Source of the DNA: an uncultured Muribaculaceae bacterium
Lineage (GTDB): Bacteria; Bacteroidota; Bacteroidia; Bacteroidales; Muribaculaceae
Assembly (NCBI GenBank): GCA_934675575.1
Contig: CAKUQQ010000027.1
Span: forward strand, 1 to 6,370
DNA length: 6,370 bases
Reading direction: 5' to 3'
The notes below the pieces were generated by a model. It was given only the letters and a program-made list of their open reading frames with translations. It made no database searches and was not told the origin of the DNA. The position numbers were made by a program, and so were the translations under genes. This document shows positions 1-6,047 of this stretch, one piece after another (positions within the stretch are counted from its first letter, which is position 1; each line of letters starts with the position of its first letter).

Positions 1-138
1 TGAGGTCACCCTCGTTCTCTCTTGTACTACTCTATCTTATTCTGTCTTCAACATTCTTTCAATGATCTCGTCGCTTTCAGATTATCAGAGCTTTACAAAC
101 TCTCAAAACCGCAGTGGTTTTGTTTTCAAACCTGAAAG
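1..138 (-). ncRNA. Probable rRNA operon leader transcript (5' part; 16S gene beyond the left edge)
   Basis: This stretch lies directly downstream of a strong minus-strand promoter and has no open reading frame of note. Read on the minus strand it is purine-rich and can fold: a 7-bp stem with a 5-nt loop (CAAAACC at 104-110 with GGTTTTG at 116-122) is nested inside a distant 7-bp pairing (CTTTCAG at 74-80 with CTGAAAG at 132-138). A boxA-like element, GATCATTGAA, is at 67-58 on the minus strand, followed by a purine-rich run to the edge. The combination of promoter, structured start, boxA-like motif and purine-rich tail resembles pre-16S leaders of Bacteroidales as I remember them. The 16S gene itself is not in the window, so the identity is inferred. 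A long 5' UTR of another gene remains possible. Confidence 0.5.
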
Positions 139-143
139 TGATG

Positions 144-175
144 CAAAGGTAAGGCGAGTTTTTTGAACCACCAAA
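144..175 (-). promoter_or_regulatory. Bacteroidota-type promoter firing leftwards
   Basis: On the minus strand there is a -33 element TTTG (175-172), a 20-nt spacer and a -7 element TACCTTTG (151-144). This fits the known Bacteroidota consensus TTTG / TAnnTTTG recognised by the primary sigma factor. Transcription would start near 136-140. The DNA upstream (176-225) is rich in A and T runs, which could act as an UP-like element, as expected for a strong stable-RNA promoter. Confidence 0.7.
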
Positions 176-468
176 TTTTCGTGCGCAAAAATCACATTTT
201 TAACACAAATATTTTTTCAAAACTATGTTTGCAACACCTGCAAACGTGCACCAATTCACCCATAACATGCTAACACTATGCGCACTATATGACAAAAAAG
301 GCTTCAGCTCATCAAAAAACACATTTTTCTGGCCGCACTGCATTTTTTCATGCAAACATCATTTTATCACAAAGCCATAAAAACACCTCCAAAAAGCACA
401 CAGTCCATCACCAGATGACAGATGGCTAGTGCAACCAACGTTAATTACTATCAAATCGCAGTTATAAA
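176..468. other. Divergent AT-rich intergenic region
   Basis: This non-coding spacer separates the leftward promoter from the rightward promoter at 469. It holds two short hairpin-capable inverted repeats, GTTTGC/GCAAAC (227-232 with 240-245) and TGCAT/ATGCA (339-343 with 350-354, six-nt loop). It also holds an isolated TATGTTTG at 224-231 that matches a -7 box but has no -33 partner at the right distance. I see no gene, tRNA or repeat array. A small minus-strand frame (571-359) overlaps the promoter and start of the next gene and has no protein-like composition. Confidence 0.6.
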
Positions 469-500
469 TTTGTAAGGTTTCACCCAAATTCATAATTTTG
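469..500 (+). promoter_or_regulatory. Bacteroidota-type promoter of the DUF1460-guaD operon
   Basis: A perfect -33 element TTTG (469-472), a 20-nt spacer and a perfect -7 element TAATTTTG (493-500) are present. The predicted start site is near 504-507, only about 11-14 nt before the ATG at 518, so the 5' UTR would be very short. No Shine-Dalgarno sequence is visible in it, which is usual for this phylum. A second -7-like box, TAAATTTG (465-472), overlaps the -33 element but has no good -33 of its own. Confidence 0.75.
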
Positions 501-517
501 AACAAATATTCAGATTT

Positions 518-1399
518 ATGAAAAAAACTTTTACGCTTATATTTTCTTTTATAATATGTGCTTTGGTGCAAAGCAATATTGCAAACGCCGCCTCACAGCA
601 GCAAATGAGATTTCACTGCCAGAACGACACCACCGAAATCAACCAACTGCTTGCCGATGGCAGCAAATCGGGCCTCAAAAAGCCTAATGAACTTATGACG
701 TTTTATGCCCACAAGCTCATAGGACGACCCTACGTGGCACACACGCTGGAAGGCGACACAGAGAAGCTGACTATCAACATTGACCAGCTCGACTGCACAA
801 CGTTTGTGGAAACACTGTATGCCCTCACGCGCACCACACTCAATTTGCGCGAGTCGTGGCGCGACTATGCCAACCAGCTTGAGAGCGTGCGCTATCACCG
901 CGGTGTGCTTGGCGACTACTCCTCACGCCTGCACTACATCAGCGACTGGATAATCGACAACAACAGCCGTGGCAATCTGGTGGAAGTCACAGCCGACATG
1001 CCGCGTGTGGCATATAAAATCAAAACCATAGACTACATGACCACTCACCGCGACCAGTATCCTCAACTCGCCGACAGTGCGATATTTGAGAAGGTGCGTG
1101 AGTTTGAGCGCGGTTTTTGCAACCACAAGTTTCCTTACATAAAAAAAGAAGTGCTCGACGCAAAAGATGTGGTTGACGAACTTGAAAGCGGCGACATAGT
1201 GGCCATAACAACTAAAACGCCCGGTCTTGATGTTTCACACCTCGGCATAATAGAGAAAAACGGCAAGAGTTTGTTTTTGCTCGACGCTTCGTCGATTGGA
1301 AAGAAAGTGCAACTCGAAACACTTGACCTGAAAGAAATGCTGCGCATGCGCAAATCGGCCTACGGCATACGCGTGTTCAGAATTCAAACAGACAACTAA
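518..1399 (+). CDS. Secreted DUF1460 family NlpC/P60-like amidase (probable N-acetylmuramoyl-L-alanine amidase)
   Basis: This is a 293-residue protein with a clear signal peptide: Lys2-Lys3, a hydrophobic stretch at residues 4-18, and a probable signal peptidase I site after Ala-Asn-Ala24. It should act in the periplasm. No lipobox is seen, since Cys14 lies inside the hydrophobic core. The motif QLDCTTFVE places the nucleophile at Cys93, and DVSHLGII places the catalytic His at 241; this Cys-then-His order is typical of NlpC/P60 papain-like peptidoglycan hydrolases and of DUF1460. The later LLDASS motif (254-259) has Asp256 at what may be the third polar position. Characterised DUF1460 members cleave the bond between N-acetylmuramic acid and L-alanine, so a role in turnover or recycling of wall fragments is likely. 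The start is fixed by the signal peptide and the promoter 18 bp upstream. It is followed after 21 bp by guaD, probably on the same transcript. Confidence 0.85.
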   Translation: MKKTFTLIFSFIICALVQSNIANAASQQQMRFHCQNDTTEINQLLADGSKSGLKKPNELMTFYAHKLIGRPYVAHTLEGDTEKLTINIDQLDCTTFVETLYALTRTTLNLRESWRDYANQLESVRYHRGVLGDYSSRLHYISDWIIDNNSRGNLVEVTADMPRVAYKIKTIDYMTTHRDQYPQLADSAIFEKVREFERGFCNHKFPYIKKEVLDAKDVVDELESGDIVAITTKTPGLDVSHLGIIEKNGKSLFLLDASSIGKKVQLETLDLKEMLRMRKSAYGIRVFRIQTDN

Positions 1400-1420
1400 A
1401 TAAAAAAACACCTGACAACT

Positions 1421-1888
1421 ATGAACAAAAACGAACTGATGCTAAGAGCCATTGCCCTATCTGAACAAAGTGTGAAGCATGGCGGCGGCCCATTTGGAGC
1501 CGTGATTGCACGCAACGGAACAATAATCAGCGAGGCCAGCAACAGTGTGACTCTGGACAACGACCCCACTGCCCACGCCGAAGTGAACGCCATACGCAAG
1601 GCTGCCGCCGTGCTCGGCACATTCGACCTGAACGGGTGTGACATCTACACCTCGTGCGAGCCATGCCCCATGTGTCTCGGAGCCATCTACTGGGCACACA
1701 TCAACAAAATATACTACGGCAACAACCGTCAAGACGCTGCCAACATTGGCTTTGACGACGACTTCATATACAAAGAGATTGAACTGAAACCACAAGACAG
1801 GAACAAGGAAATGGAAGTTCTGCTGCCAGAAGAAGCAAAAAAGGCATTTGAAATGTGGAAAAGCAGTGCCAACAAAACTGAATATTGA
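1421..1888 (+). CDS. guaD: Guanine deaminase (CDA-fold, GuaD type)
   Basis: This 155-residue cytidine-deaminase-fold enzyme converts guanine to xanthine and ammonia in the cytoplasm. The zinc site is intact: His52 and Glu54 in AHAEVNAIR, with Cys82 and Cys85 in CEPCPMC. It closely follows the Bacillus subtilis GuaD pattern as I remember it, including GGPFGAVI (22-29), NDPTAHAEV, the GFDDDFIYKEI segment (110-120) and the C-terminal Tyr155. In B. subtilis the equivalents of Asp113 and the terminal Tyr help bind guanine in a domain-swapped dimer. These features favour guanine deaminase over the tRNA adenosine deaminase TadA, which lacks that C-terminus. The length matches the family (about 156). 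No promoter fits in the 21-bp gap after the amidase gene, so the two are probably cotranscribed. Confidence 0.88.
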   Translation: MNKNELMLRAIALSEQSVKHGGGPFGAVIARNGTIISEASNSVTLDNDPTAHAEVNAIRKAAAVLGTFDLNGCDIYTSCEPCPMCLGAIYWAHINKIYYGNNRQDAANIGFDDDFIYKEIELKPQDRNKEMEVLLPEEAKKAFEMWKSSANKTEY

Positions 1889-1931
1889 CGGCTGCACACG
1901 CATATTTGCGCCAACGCGGCATCAGCCATTT

Positions 1932-1947
1932 GTCTGCCCAGGCAGAC
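1932..1947 (+). terminator. Weak hairpin after guaD, possible terminator
   Basis: A 7-bp perfect inverted repeat with a 2-nt centre (GTCTGCC/GGCAGAC) lies 43 bp after the guaD stop. Only a short TTTT follows, at 1954-1957 after a C-rich gap, so termination would be weak. The rest of the spacer 1889-2080 shows no gene. Confidence 0.3.
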
Positions 1948-2047
1948 CCACCCTTTTGACAATCCCGACGCTATTTTCCAGAGCCAGCAAAGACCTGCAA
2001 TAATTAGTTTGCCACAAGATGTAGCAGTTATTGCAACAGCTTGCCAA

Positions 2048-2055
2048 TAGCTTTG
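2048..2055 (+). promoter_or_regulatory. Candidate -7 box ahead of the DUF1643-like gene
   Basis: TAGCTTTG matches the TAnnTTTG consensus and would start RNA near 2060, about 20 nt before the ATG at 2081. No TTTG is found 19-21 nt upstream, so the promoter is incomplete. The hexamer TTGCCA occurs three times nearby (2009-2014, 2041-2046, 2053-2058), the last copy overlapping this box. Confidence 0.25.
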
Positions 2056-2080
2056 CCAGAAAAAAGAAAGAAATGCAACT

Positions 2081-2734
2081 ATGACACCAAATGTTTACAC
2101 TCACTTTTCCACGCTGTCGCAAAACACATCAGACGAAGGTGTGAGGTGGAGAACTCTGCTGAAGTTTGGCGACTCGTGGGCAATAAAAGGCTCTGTGGTG
2201 ATGAAAAACCCAGGCAAATCGAATTTCTTGCACAACAACCACAACGCTATCACCTCGCCCGACCTGCTAACACAGCTGAACACCTTTGACGACGGCGTGC
2301 AGAAAGCCGACTGGTATGAGTTCGATGCCGATTCCACCATGAAGTGCATAGGCGAACTTTTTGCAGAATACTATGCCGCACGCGGCGAAAGGCTAAATGG
2401 CGTGATTCAAATCTTCAATCTGTTTTATCTGCGCGAGGCAAATTTGGGCAAAGCTCTCGAAAAGATTAAATCAGCGAACCTTGCCGACATGTCGGACTAC
2501 GACACGGCACACCTGATTGCACCGGTTTATCTCGGATTTGCCAATCTCGCATGGCACAAGCAGCACGGGGCCACGGCAGAGAAATTCTTTCGCGCTGCAC
2601 AAGCCCTCGGAATGACATATCTAAACAAAGAATTTCGCCAGAACGCCTTTACGCACCCACTATATCTGATGAGGTATGGCCGAAACAAACCAAACTGCAT
2701 TGCCACAAGGCAAGAATTCTGCAAAAATGGCTAA
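2081..2734 (+). CDS. Divergent DUF1643-like protein of unknown function
   Basis: This is a 217-residue soluble protein with no signal peptide or membrane segment. I first saw no familiar domain, but the order of its motifs parallels DUF1643. VVMKNPGKSN (39-48) stands where that family has a hydrophobic strand ending in NPSTAD. DSTMKCIG (84-91) stands for the DPT-x-RR-C segment, and IFNLFYLREAN (111-121) for NLFA-x-RATDP. ANLAWHKQHG (154-163) stands for the AWG segment, and THPLYLM (191-197) for the C-terminal HPLYL. The spacing is a little longer than usual. DUF1643 has no firmly known function and is often found in accessory and phage-related settings, so no role is assigned. There are no homologous neighbours here; the next gene follows after 104 bp. 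The start at 2081 is the first ATG in frame after an A-rich, Shine-Dalgarno-free leader. Confidence 0.6.
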   Translation: MTPNVYTHFSTLSQNTSDEGVRWRTLLKFGDSWAIKGSVVMKNPGKSNFLHNNHNAITSPDLLTQLNTFDDGVQKADWYEFDADSTMKCIGELFAEYYAARGERLNGVIQIFNLFYLREANLGKALEKIKSANLADMSDYDTAHLIAPVYLGFANLAWHKQHGATAEKFFRAAQALGMTYLNKEFRQNAFTHPLYLMRYGRNKPNCIATRQEFCKNG

Positions 2735-2838
2735 ACCGTTGTCTTTCTTCTGGCAGCCAACTAAATTAAGTAGTAGGAAACGAAAAGCAATCCAAGCTGA
2801 ACAAACAAATATAACACAACACTAAAAATCAAATCACA

Positions 2839-3639
2839 ATGGTAAACATGAATCACGATATTCTGTTAGGAGCCGTGGCAGGCGACACCATCGGGTCACG
2901 CTACGAATTTGCTCCAATAAAGCGAAAAGACTTCACTATCGACTGGCACGATTGCCACTTCACCGACGACAGTGTCATGACCATAGCCACTGCCGAATGG
3001 CTGCTTACAAGCAATGACCTCGTGACGACAATGCTGCGCTGGGGGCACAAATACCCACACATAGGATACGGAGGAATGTTCAGAAGATGGCTGTATCAAG
3101 ACAATCCACAGCCCTACGGCAGCTGGGGCAACGGCTCGGCAATGCGTGTCAGCCCCGTGGGCTGGGCATTCGGCAGCCTGGAAGAGACCCTACACTACGC
3201 CAAAATCAGTGCCGTGGTCTCACACAACCACCACCATGCCATAGCAGGCGCACAAGCCACCGCAGCCAGCATTTTCATGGCACGCACAGGCCGTTCTAAA
3301 GAAGAAATCAGACAGTATGTGGAAAACACGTTTGGCTACGACCTACACCGCACCTGTGATGACATACGCCCCAGCTACCACTTCGACTCCTCATGTCAAG
3401 GCTCGGTGCCAGAATCGATAATCGCATTTCTCGACAGCACCGACTACGAAAACGCCATACGCCTGGCCATTTCGCTCGGTGGCGATGCCGACACTATGGC
3501 TGCCATTGCTGGCAGCATAGCCGAAGCCTACTATGGCCAAATTCCGCAAGCCATAATAGACGGCACCAAGGCGCAGCTCCCCACCGAGGGCCAAGCCGTG
3601 CTTGAACTGTTCTATCAGAGATTCATGGCCGACCTGTAG
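2839..3639 (+). CDS. ADP-ribosylglycohydrolase family protein (DraG/ARH type)
   Basis: This 266-residue cytoplasmic enzyme belongs to the all-helical, metal-dependent hydrolases that remove ADP-ribose from proteins or small molecules. The family hallmarks are present in order: GAVAGDTIGS (11-20), FTDDSVMT (41-48), GNGSAMRVSP (97-106), SHNHHHAIAGA (128-138) and SLGGDADTMAAIAGSIAEA (212-230). Thr42, Asp43, Asp44, Asp216, Asp218 and Thr219 match the two-metal site of ARH3/DraG. All key residues are intact, so it should be active, but the substrate cannot be read from sequence. No ADP-ribosyltransferase lies next to it. The ATG at 2848 (Met4) is an alternative start that would give MNHDILLGAVAGD, closer to the usual N-terminus of the family. 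The leader (2735-2838) is A-rich and shows no clear TTTG/TAnnTTTG promoter, so read-through from the preceding gene is possible. Confidence 0.9.
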   Translation: MVNMNHDILLGAVAGDTIGSRYEFAPIKRKDFTIDWHDCHFTDDSVMTIATAEWLLTSNDLVTTMLRWGHKYPHIGYGGMFRRWLYQDNPQPYGSWGNGSAMRVSPVGWAFGSLEETLHYAKISAVVSHNHHHAIAGAQATAASIFMARTGRSKEEIRQYVENTFGYDLHRTCDDIRPSYHFDSSCQGSVPESIIAFLDSTDYENAIRLAISLGGDADTMAAIAGSIAEAYYGQIPQAIIDGTKAQLPTEGQAVLELFYQRFMADL

Positions 3640-3699
3640 CAGCATGGTGCAGCTGCACTGCGCGGCAGCCCAAATTGTTAGTAACTGAGGCAAATGAAA

Positions 3700-3732
3700 A
3701 AAGGACACTTCATATTTTGTGAAATGTCCTTT
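3700..3732. terminator. Bidirectional intrinsic terminator between convergent operons
   Basis: A 13-position stem (3700-3712 with 3720-3732, one A/C mismatch at 3708/3724) closes a 7-nt loop. On the plus strand the 3' arm ends in TTT and runs into AATTTTAT. On the minus strand the hairpin is followed by a run of six T and then CATT. It can therefore stop both the rightward ADP-ribosylglycohydrolase transcript and the leftward ribosomal protein transcript. Confidence 0.8.
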
Positions 3733-3746
3733 AATTTTATCCGTTC

Positions 3747-3775
3747 TCACATTTCTCCACAGAGAGAAAATGTGA
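3747..3775 (-). terminator. Second hairpin just after rplQ
   Basis: TCACATTTCTC (3747-3757) can pair with the segment 3764-3775 as an 11-bp stem with one bulged A (3767) and a 6-nt loop. It begins 14 nt past the rplQ stop codon on the minus strand. It lacks its own T-run, so it is more likely a 3'-end stabilising or helper hairpin working in tandem with the terminator at 3700-3732. Confidence 0.5.
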
Positions 3776-3789
3776 AATTGTAACCAAAA

Positions 3790-4287
3790 TTACTCAGCCT
3801 TAGCCTCTTCAGCTGCAGGTGCTTCAGCAGCAGGAGCGGCAGCAGGTGCTTCAGCCTTCTTTGTAGAACGACGGCTACGACGTGTAGTCTTCTTCTTAGC
3901 TGAATCATCTTTAGCGGCAAGCATTGCCTCGTTGTAGTCAACAAGCTCAATGAAGCAAGTCTGGGCGTTGTCACCGTAGCGGTTGCCAATCTTAAGAATG
4001 CGAGTGTAGCCACCTGGACGGTCAGCAATCTTCTGAGAGATGTTTTTGAACAGTTCAGTAACGGCCTCCTTGTTCTTCAAGCGACGGAACACTTGACGGC
4101 GGTTAGGAGTGTCATCAGTCTTGGCACGATTGATGATAGGCTCGGCATACACGCGCAAAGCTTTAGCCTTGGCAAGTGTTGTGAAGATTCTCTTGTGAAG
4201 AATCAGCGAGATTGTCATATTGGCCAAGAGAGCATCGCGATGACCTTTCTTACGGCTTAAATGATTGAATTTCTTATTATGTCTCAT
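3790..4287 (-). CDS. rplQ: 50S ribosomal protein L17 with C-terminal extension
   Basis: L17 binds 23S rRNA near the peptide exit tunnel. The N-terminal part is diagnostic: [20 protein letters not shown], then the helix [24 protein letters not shown] (22-45), and [17 protein letters not shown] (92-108) followed by the ELVDYNE strand (114-120). The core ends near residue 125, about the full length of the E. coli protein (127). Residues 128-165 form a low-complexity tail: first basic ([14 protein letters not shown], 131-144), then Ala/Pro/Glu-rich. Such tails are common in Bacteroidota L17 and are probably disordered. The gene follows rpoA after only 6 bp and is the last in the operon, ahead of two hairpins. 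Confidence 0.96.
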   Translation of the reverse strand: MRHNKKFNHLSRKKGHRDALLANMTISLILHKRIFTTLAKAKALRVYAEPIINRAKTDDTPNRRQVFRRLKNKEAVTELFKNISQKIADRPGGYTRILKIGNRYGDNAQTCFIELVDYNEAMLAAKDDSAKKKTTRRSRRSTKKAEAPAAAPAAEAPAAEEAKAE

Positions 4288-4293
4288 CGTTTA

Positions 4294-5286
4294 TTACTCT
4301 TTATCTAATTTATATTTTGATATATCCATGCCAAAAGACAGATTAAGGCTGGTCAAAAGCTCCTCAAGCTCTGAGAGTGACTTCTTGCCGAAATTGCGGA
4401 ACTTCAACAAATCGGTCTTGTTGAACACCACAAGCTCACCAAGAGTCTCCACCTGAGCCGACTTCAAGCAGTTGAGGGCACGAACCGAGAGATCCATGTC
4501 AACAAGCTTAGTCTTGAGCAACTGACGCATGTGCAAAGCCTCCTCGTCGAACTCGTCATTTTCGTCGCTCTCGTTAGAGTCAAGGGCAATCTTGTCTTCA
4601 GAGAACAACATGAAGTGCTGAATCAGAATCTTTGCTGCGTCTTTCAGAGCTTCTTTAGGGTGAATAGAGCCATCGGTAGAAATCTCGATAACCAACTTCT
4701 CATAGTCGGTCTTCTGCTCCACACGATAGTTCTCAACCGAATATTTCACATTCACAATAGGAGTGTAGATAGAGTCGATTGCAATCACGTCCAACGGGTC
4801 GTTGGCATCGCGGTTTTCGTCGGCTGGCACATAACCACGTCCTTTGTTGATAGAAAATTCCATCTGGAAACTTGCACTCGGGTCCAAGCTGCAAATCACA
4901 AGTTCTGGATTCAGAACCTCAAAGCCGCTCAAAACCTTGTTCAAATCACCTGCCTTAAACACGTCCTGGCCCGAAACCTTTACAGTAGCCGTCTCAGTAT
5001 CGGTATCTTCCACTACTCGCTTCAGGCGTACCTTCTTCAGGTTAAGAATGACGTTTGTCACATCTTCCTTGACGCCAGGAATGGTAGCAAATTCATGTTT
5101 CACACCATCAATGCGAATTTTGCAGATTGCATAGCCCTCAAGCGACGAGAGCAAGATGCGGCGCAACGCATTTCCGATGGTCACACCATAACCCGGTTCC
5201 AAGGGACGGAACTCGAATTTGCCGAATTTGTTGTCGGCTTCCAACATTAATACTTTGTCGGGTTTCTGAAATGCTAAAATAGCCAT
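4294..5286 (-). CDS. rpoA: DNA-directed RNA polymerase subunit alpha
   Basis: This 330-residue subunit dimerises to start RNA polymerase assembly. The N-terminal domain (about 1-232) holds the dimerisation segment [18 protein letters not shown] (31-48) and the KGRGY loop (148-152). An acidic, probably flexible linker (236-249, rich in Asp, Glu, Ser and Asn) leads to the C-terminal domain (about 255-315). There [11 protein letters not shown] (265-275) and [13 protein letters not shown] (299-311) match the helix-hairpin-helix that contacts promoter UP elements. Arg269, Asn272 and Gly300-Lys301-Lys302-Ser303 align with E. coli Arg265, Asn268 and Gly296-Ser299. UP-element binding should thus be retained, which suits the AT-rich DNA upstream of the promoter at 144-175. 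It lies 12 bp after rpsD and 6 bp before rplQ in the usual order. Confidence 0.98.
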   Translation of the reverse strand: MAILAFQKPDKVLMLEADNKFGKFEFRPLEPGYGVTIGNALRRILLSSLEGYAICKIRIDGVKHEFATIPGVKEDVTNVILNLKKVRLKRVVEDTDTETATVKVSGQDVFKAGDLNKVLSGFEVLNPELVICSLDPSASFQMEFSINKGRGYVPADENRDANDPLDVIAIDSIYTPIVNVKYSVENYRVEQKTDYEKLVIEISTDGSIHPKEALKDAAKILIQHFMLFSEDKIALDSNESDENDEFDEEALHMRQLLKTKLVDMDLSVRALNCLKSAQVETLGELVVFNKTDLLKFRNFGKKSLSELEELLTSLNLSFGMDISKYKLDKE

Positions 5287-5298
5287 GGATCGTTAAAT

Positions 5299-5907
5299 TT
5301 ACTGTTTTGAATACAACTCTACGATTAACTGTTCCTTAATGTTCTCAGGAATGTCTTCGCGCTGTGGCAAGTGCAAAAGTTTGCCGCCCTTCACGTTCTC
5401 ATCCCATTCAATCCAAGGATACTTGCTGTGGTTGAAACCTGCAAGGCAGTCTTGAATAACTTCAAGAGACTTGGATTTTTCACGAACAGCAACAATGTCG
5501 CCAGGTTGCACCGAGTATGATGCGATGTTTACCACCACACCATTCACAGTAATGTGACGATGAAGCACCAACTGACGCGCTGCAGGGCGCGAGGGAGCGA
5601 TGCCCAGACGATATACAACGTTGTCAAGACGAGCCTCAAGCAGTTGGAGCAACACTTCACCAGTCACGCCCTTAGACGAGATGGCTTTTTTGAAATAGTT
5701 GCGGAACTGACGCTCAAGCACGCCGTAGGTATATTTTGCCTTCTGCTTCTCACGAAGTTGAGTGCCATACTCAGAGAGTTTTCTTCTTCTGTTGGCACCG
5801 TGTTGACCCGGTGGGTAGTTCTTCTTAGTGAGAACTTTGTCTTCGCCGAAAATAGGCTCACCCAACTTACGGGCAATTTTCGATTTTGGACCAGTGTATC
5901 TAGCCAT
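5299..5907 (-). CDS. rpsD: 30S ribosomal protein S4
   Basis: S4 is a primary 16S rRNA binding protein that nucleates assembly of the 30S body. The 202-residue protein begins [20 protein letters not shown] and contains NYPPGQHG (30-37). The S4 RNA-binding domain spans about residues 92-155 ([32 protein letters not shown] is its core, 92-123). It lacks the four zinc-binding cysteines near the N-terminus found in some S4 proteins, so it is the cysteine-free type. In E. coli and Bacillus, S4 is also a translational repressor that binds an mRNA leader. Here the gene is preceded by an unusually long, foldable 140-bp spacer, which fits local autoregulation. The translation start is A/T-rich with no Shine-Dalgarno sequence. 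Confidence 0.97.
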   Translation of the reverse strand: MARYTGPKSKIARKLGEPIFGEDKVLTKKNYPPGQHGANRRRKLSEYGTQLREKQKAKYTYGVLERQFRNYFKKAISSKGVTGEVLLQLLEARLDNVVYRLGIAPSRPAARQLVLHRHITVNGVVVNIASYSVQPGDIVAVREKSKSLEVIQDCLAGFNHSKYPWIEWDENVKGGKLLHLPQREDIPENIKEQLIVELYSKQ

Positions 5908-5927
5908 TTTTTAAATAATTAAAAGTT

Positions 5928-6029
5928 GTGATTTTCTTAGAATCACTTCAGTGCAGCCGCGATTGCGAGAGGTCGATAAAAAAGCAATCTTATTCACTGA
6001 GAGAGATTCGTTAAAATAAAATTTTTAAC
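5928..6029 (-). promoter_or_regulatory. Candidate structured S4-responsive leader of rpsD
   Basis: The 140-bp gap between rpsK and rpsD is long for this operon, where the other gaps are 6 and 12 bp. Read on the minus strand it can form, in order: an AT-rich hairpin GTTAAAA/TTTTAAC (6029-6010, 6-nt loop); a two-tier structure with outer stem TCAGTG/CACTGA (6000-5995 with 5953-5948) enclosing stem GATTGC/GCAATC (5989-5984 with 5966-5961) and a 17-nt loop; and a hairpin GTGATT/AATCAC (5946-5941 with 5933-5928, 7-nt loop) that ends 20 nt before the ATG. S4 is a known repressor of its own mRNA elsewhere, and I recall a leader motif for S4 having been proposed in Bacteroidia from comparative genomics. 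A match to that motif is not verified here. No promoter consensus is evident in the gap. Confidence 0.5.
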
Positions 6030-6047
6030 AAAGAGTCAATAAAAACA

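Noticed and set aside
359..571. A small minus-strand frame at the left promoter region
   Set aside because: It overlaps the clear plus-strand promoter and the signal peptide region of the amidase gene, and has no start context or similarity.
1421..1888. tRNA adenosine deaminase (TadA) as the identity of the deaminase
   Set aside because: The C-terminal GFDDDFIYKEI segment and terminal Tyr match guanine deaminase; the zinc motifs alone do not discriminate.
2690..2769. Possible frameshift at the 3' end of the DUF1643-like gene, since another frame continues to 2769
   Set aside because: The HPLYL motif and about 20 further residues are in the main frame, the usual distance from the end of this family; the other frame has no recognisable motif.
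3647..3658. Perfect 12-bp palindrome GTGCAGCTGCAC after the ADP-ribosylglycohydrolase
   Set aside because: It is downstream of a gene and not near any promoter, with no T-run; probably incidental, and the real terminator is at 3700-3732.
3391..3750. A minus-strand open frame of 119 codons
   Set aside because: It overlaps the 3' end of the ADP-ribosylglycohydrolase, including its GGDADT motif, and runs through the terminator hairpin; its composition is not protein-like.
4531..5250. A long plus-strand open frame (239 codons) opposite rpoA
   Set aside because: It lies wholly antisense to an unmistakable rpoA and has no recognisable motifs; it is a shadow of the conserved gene.
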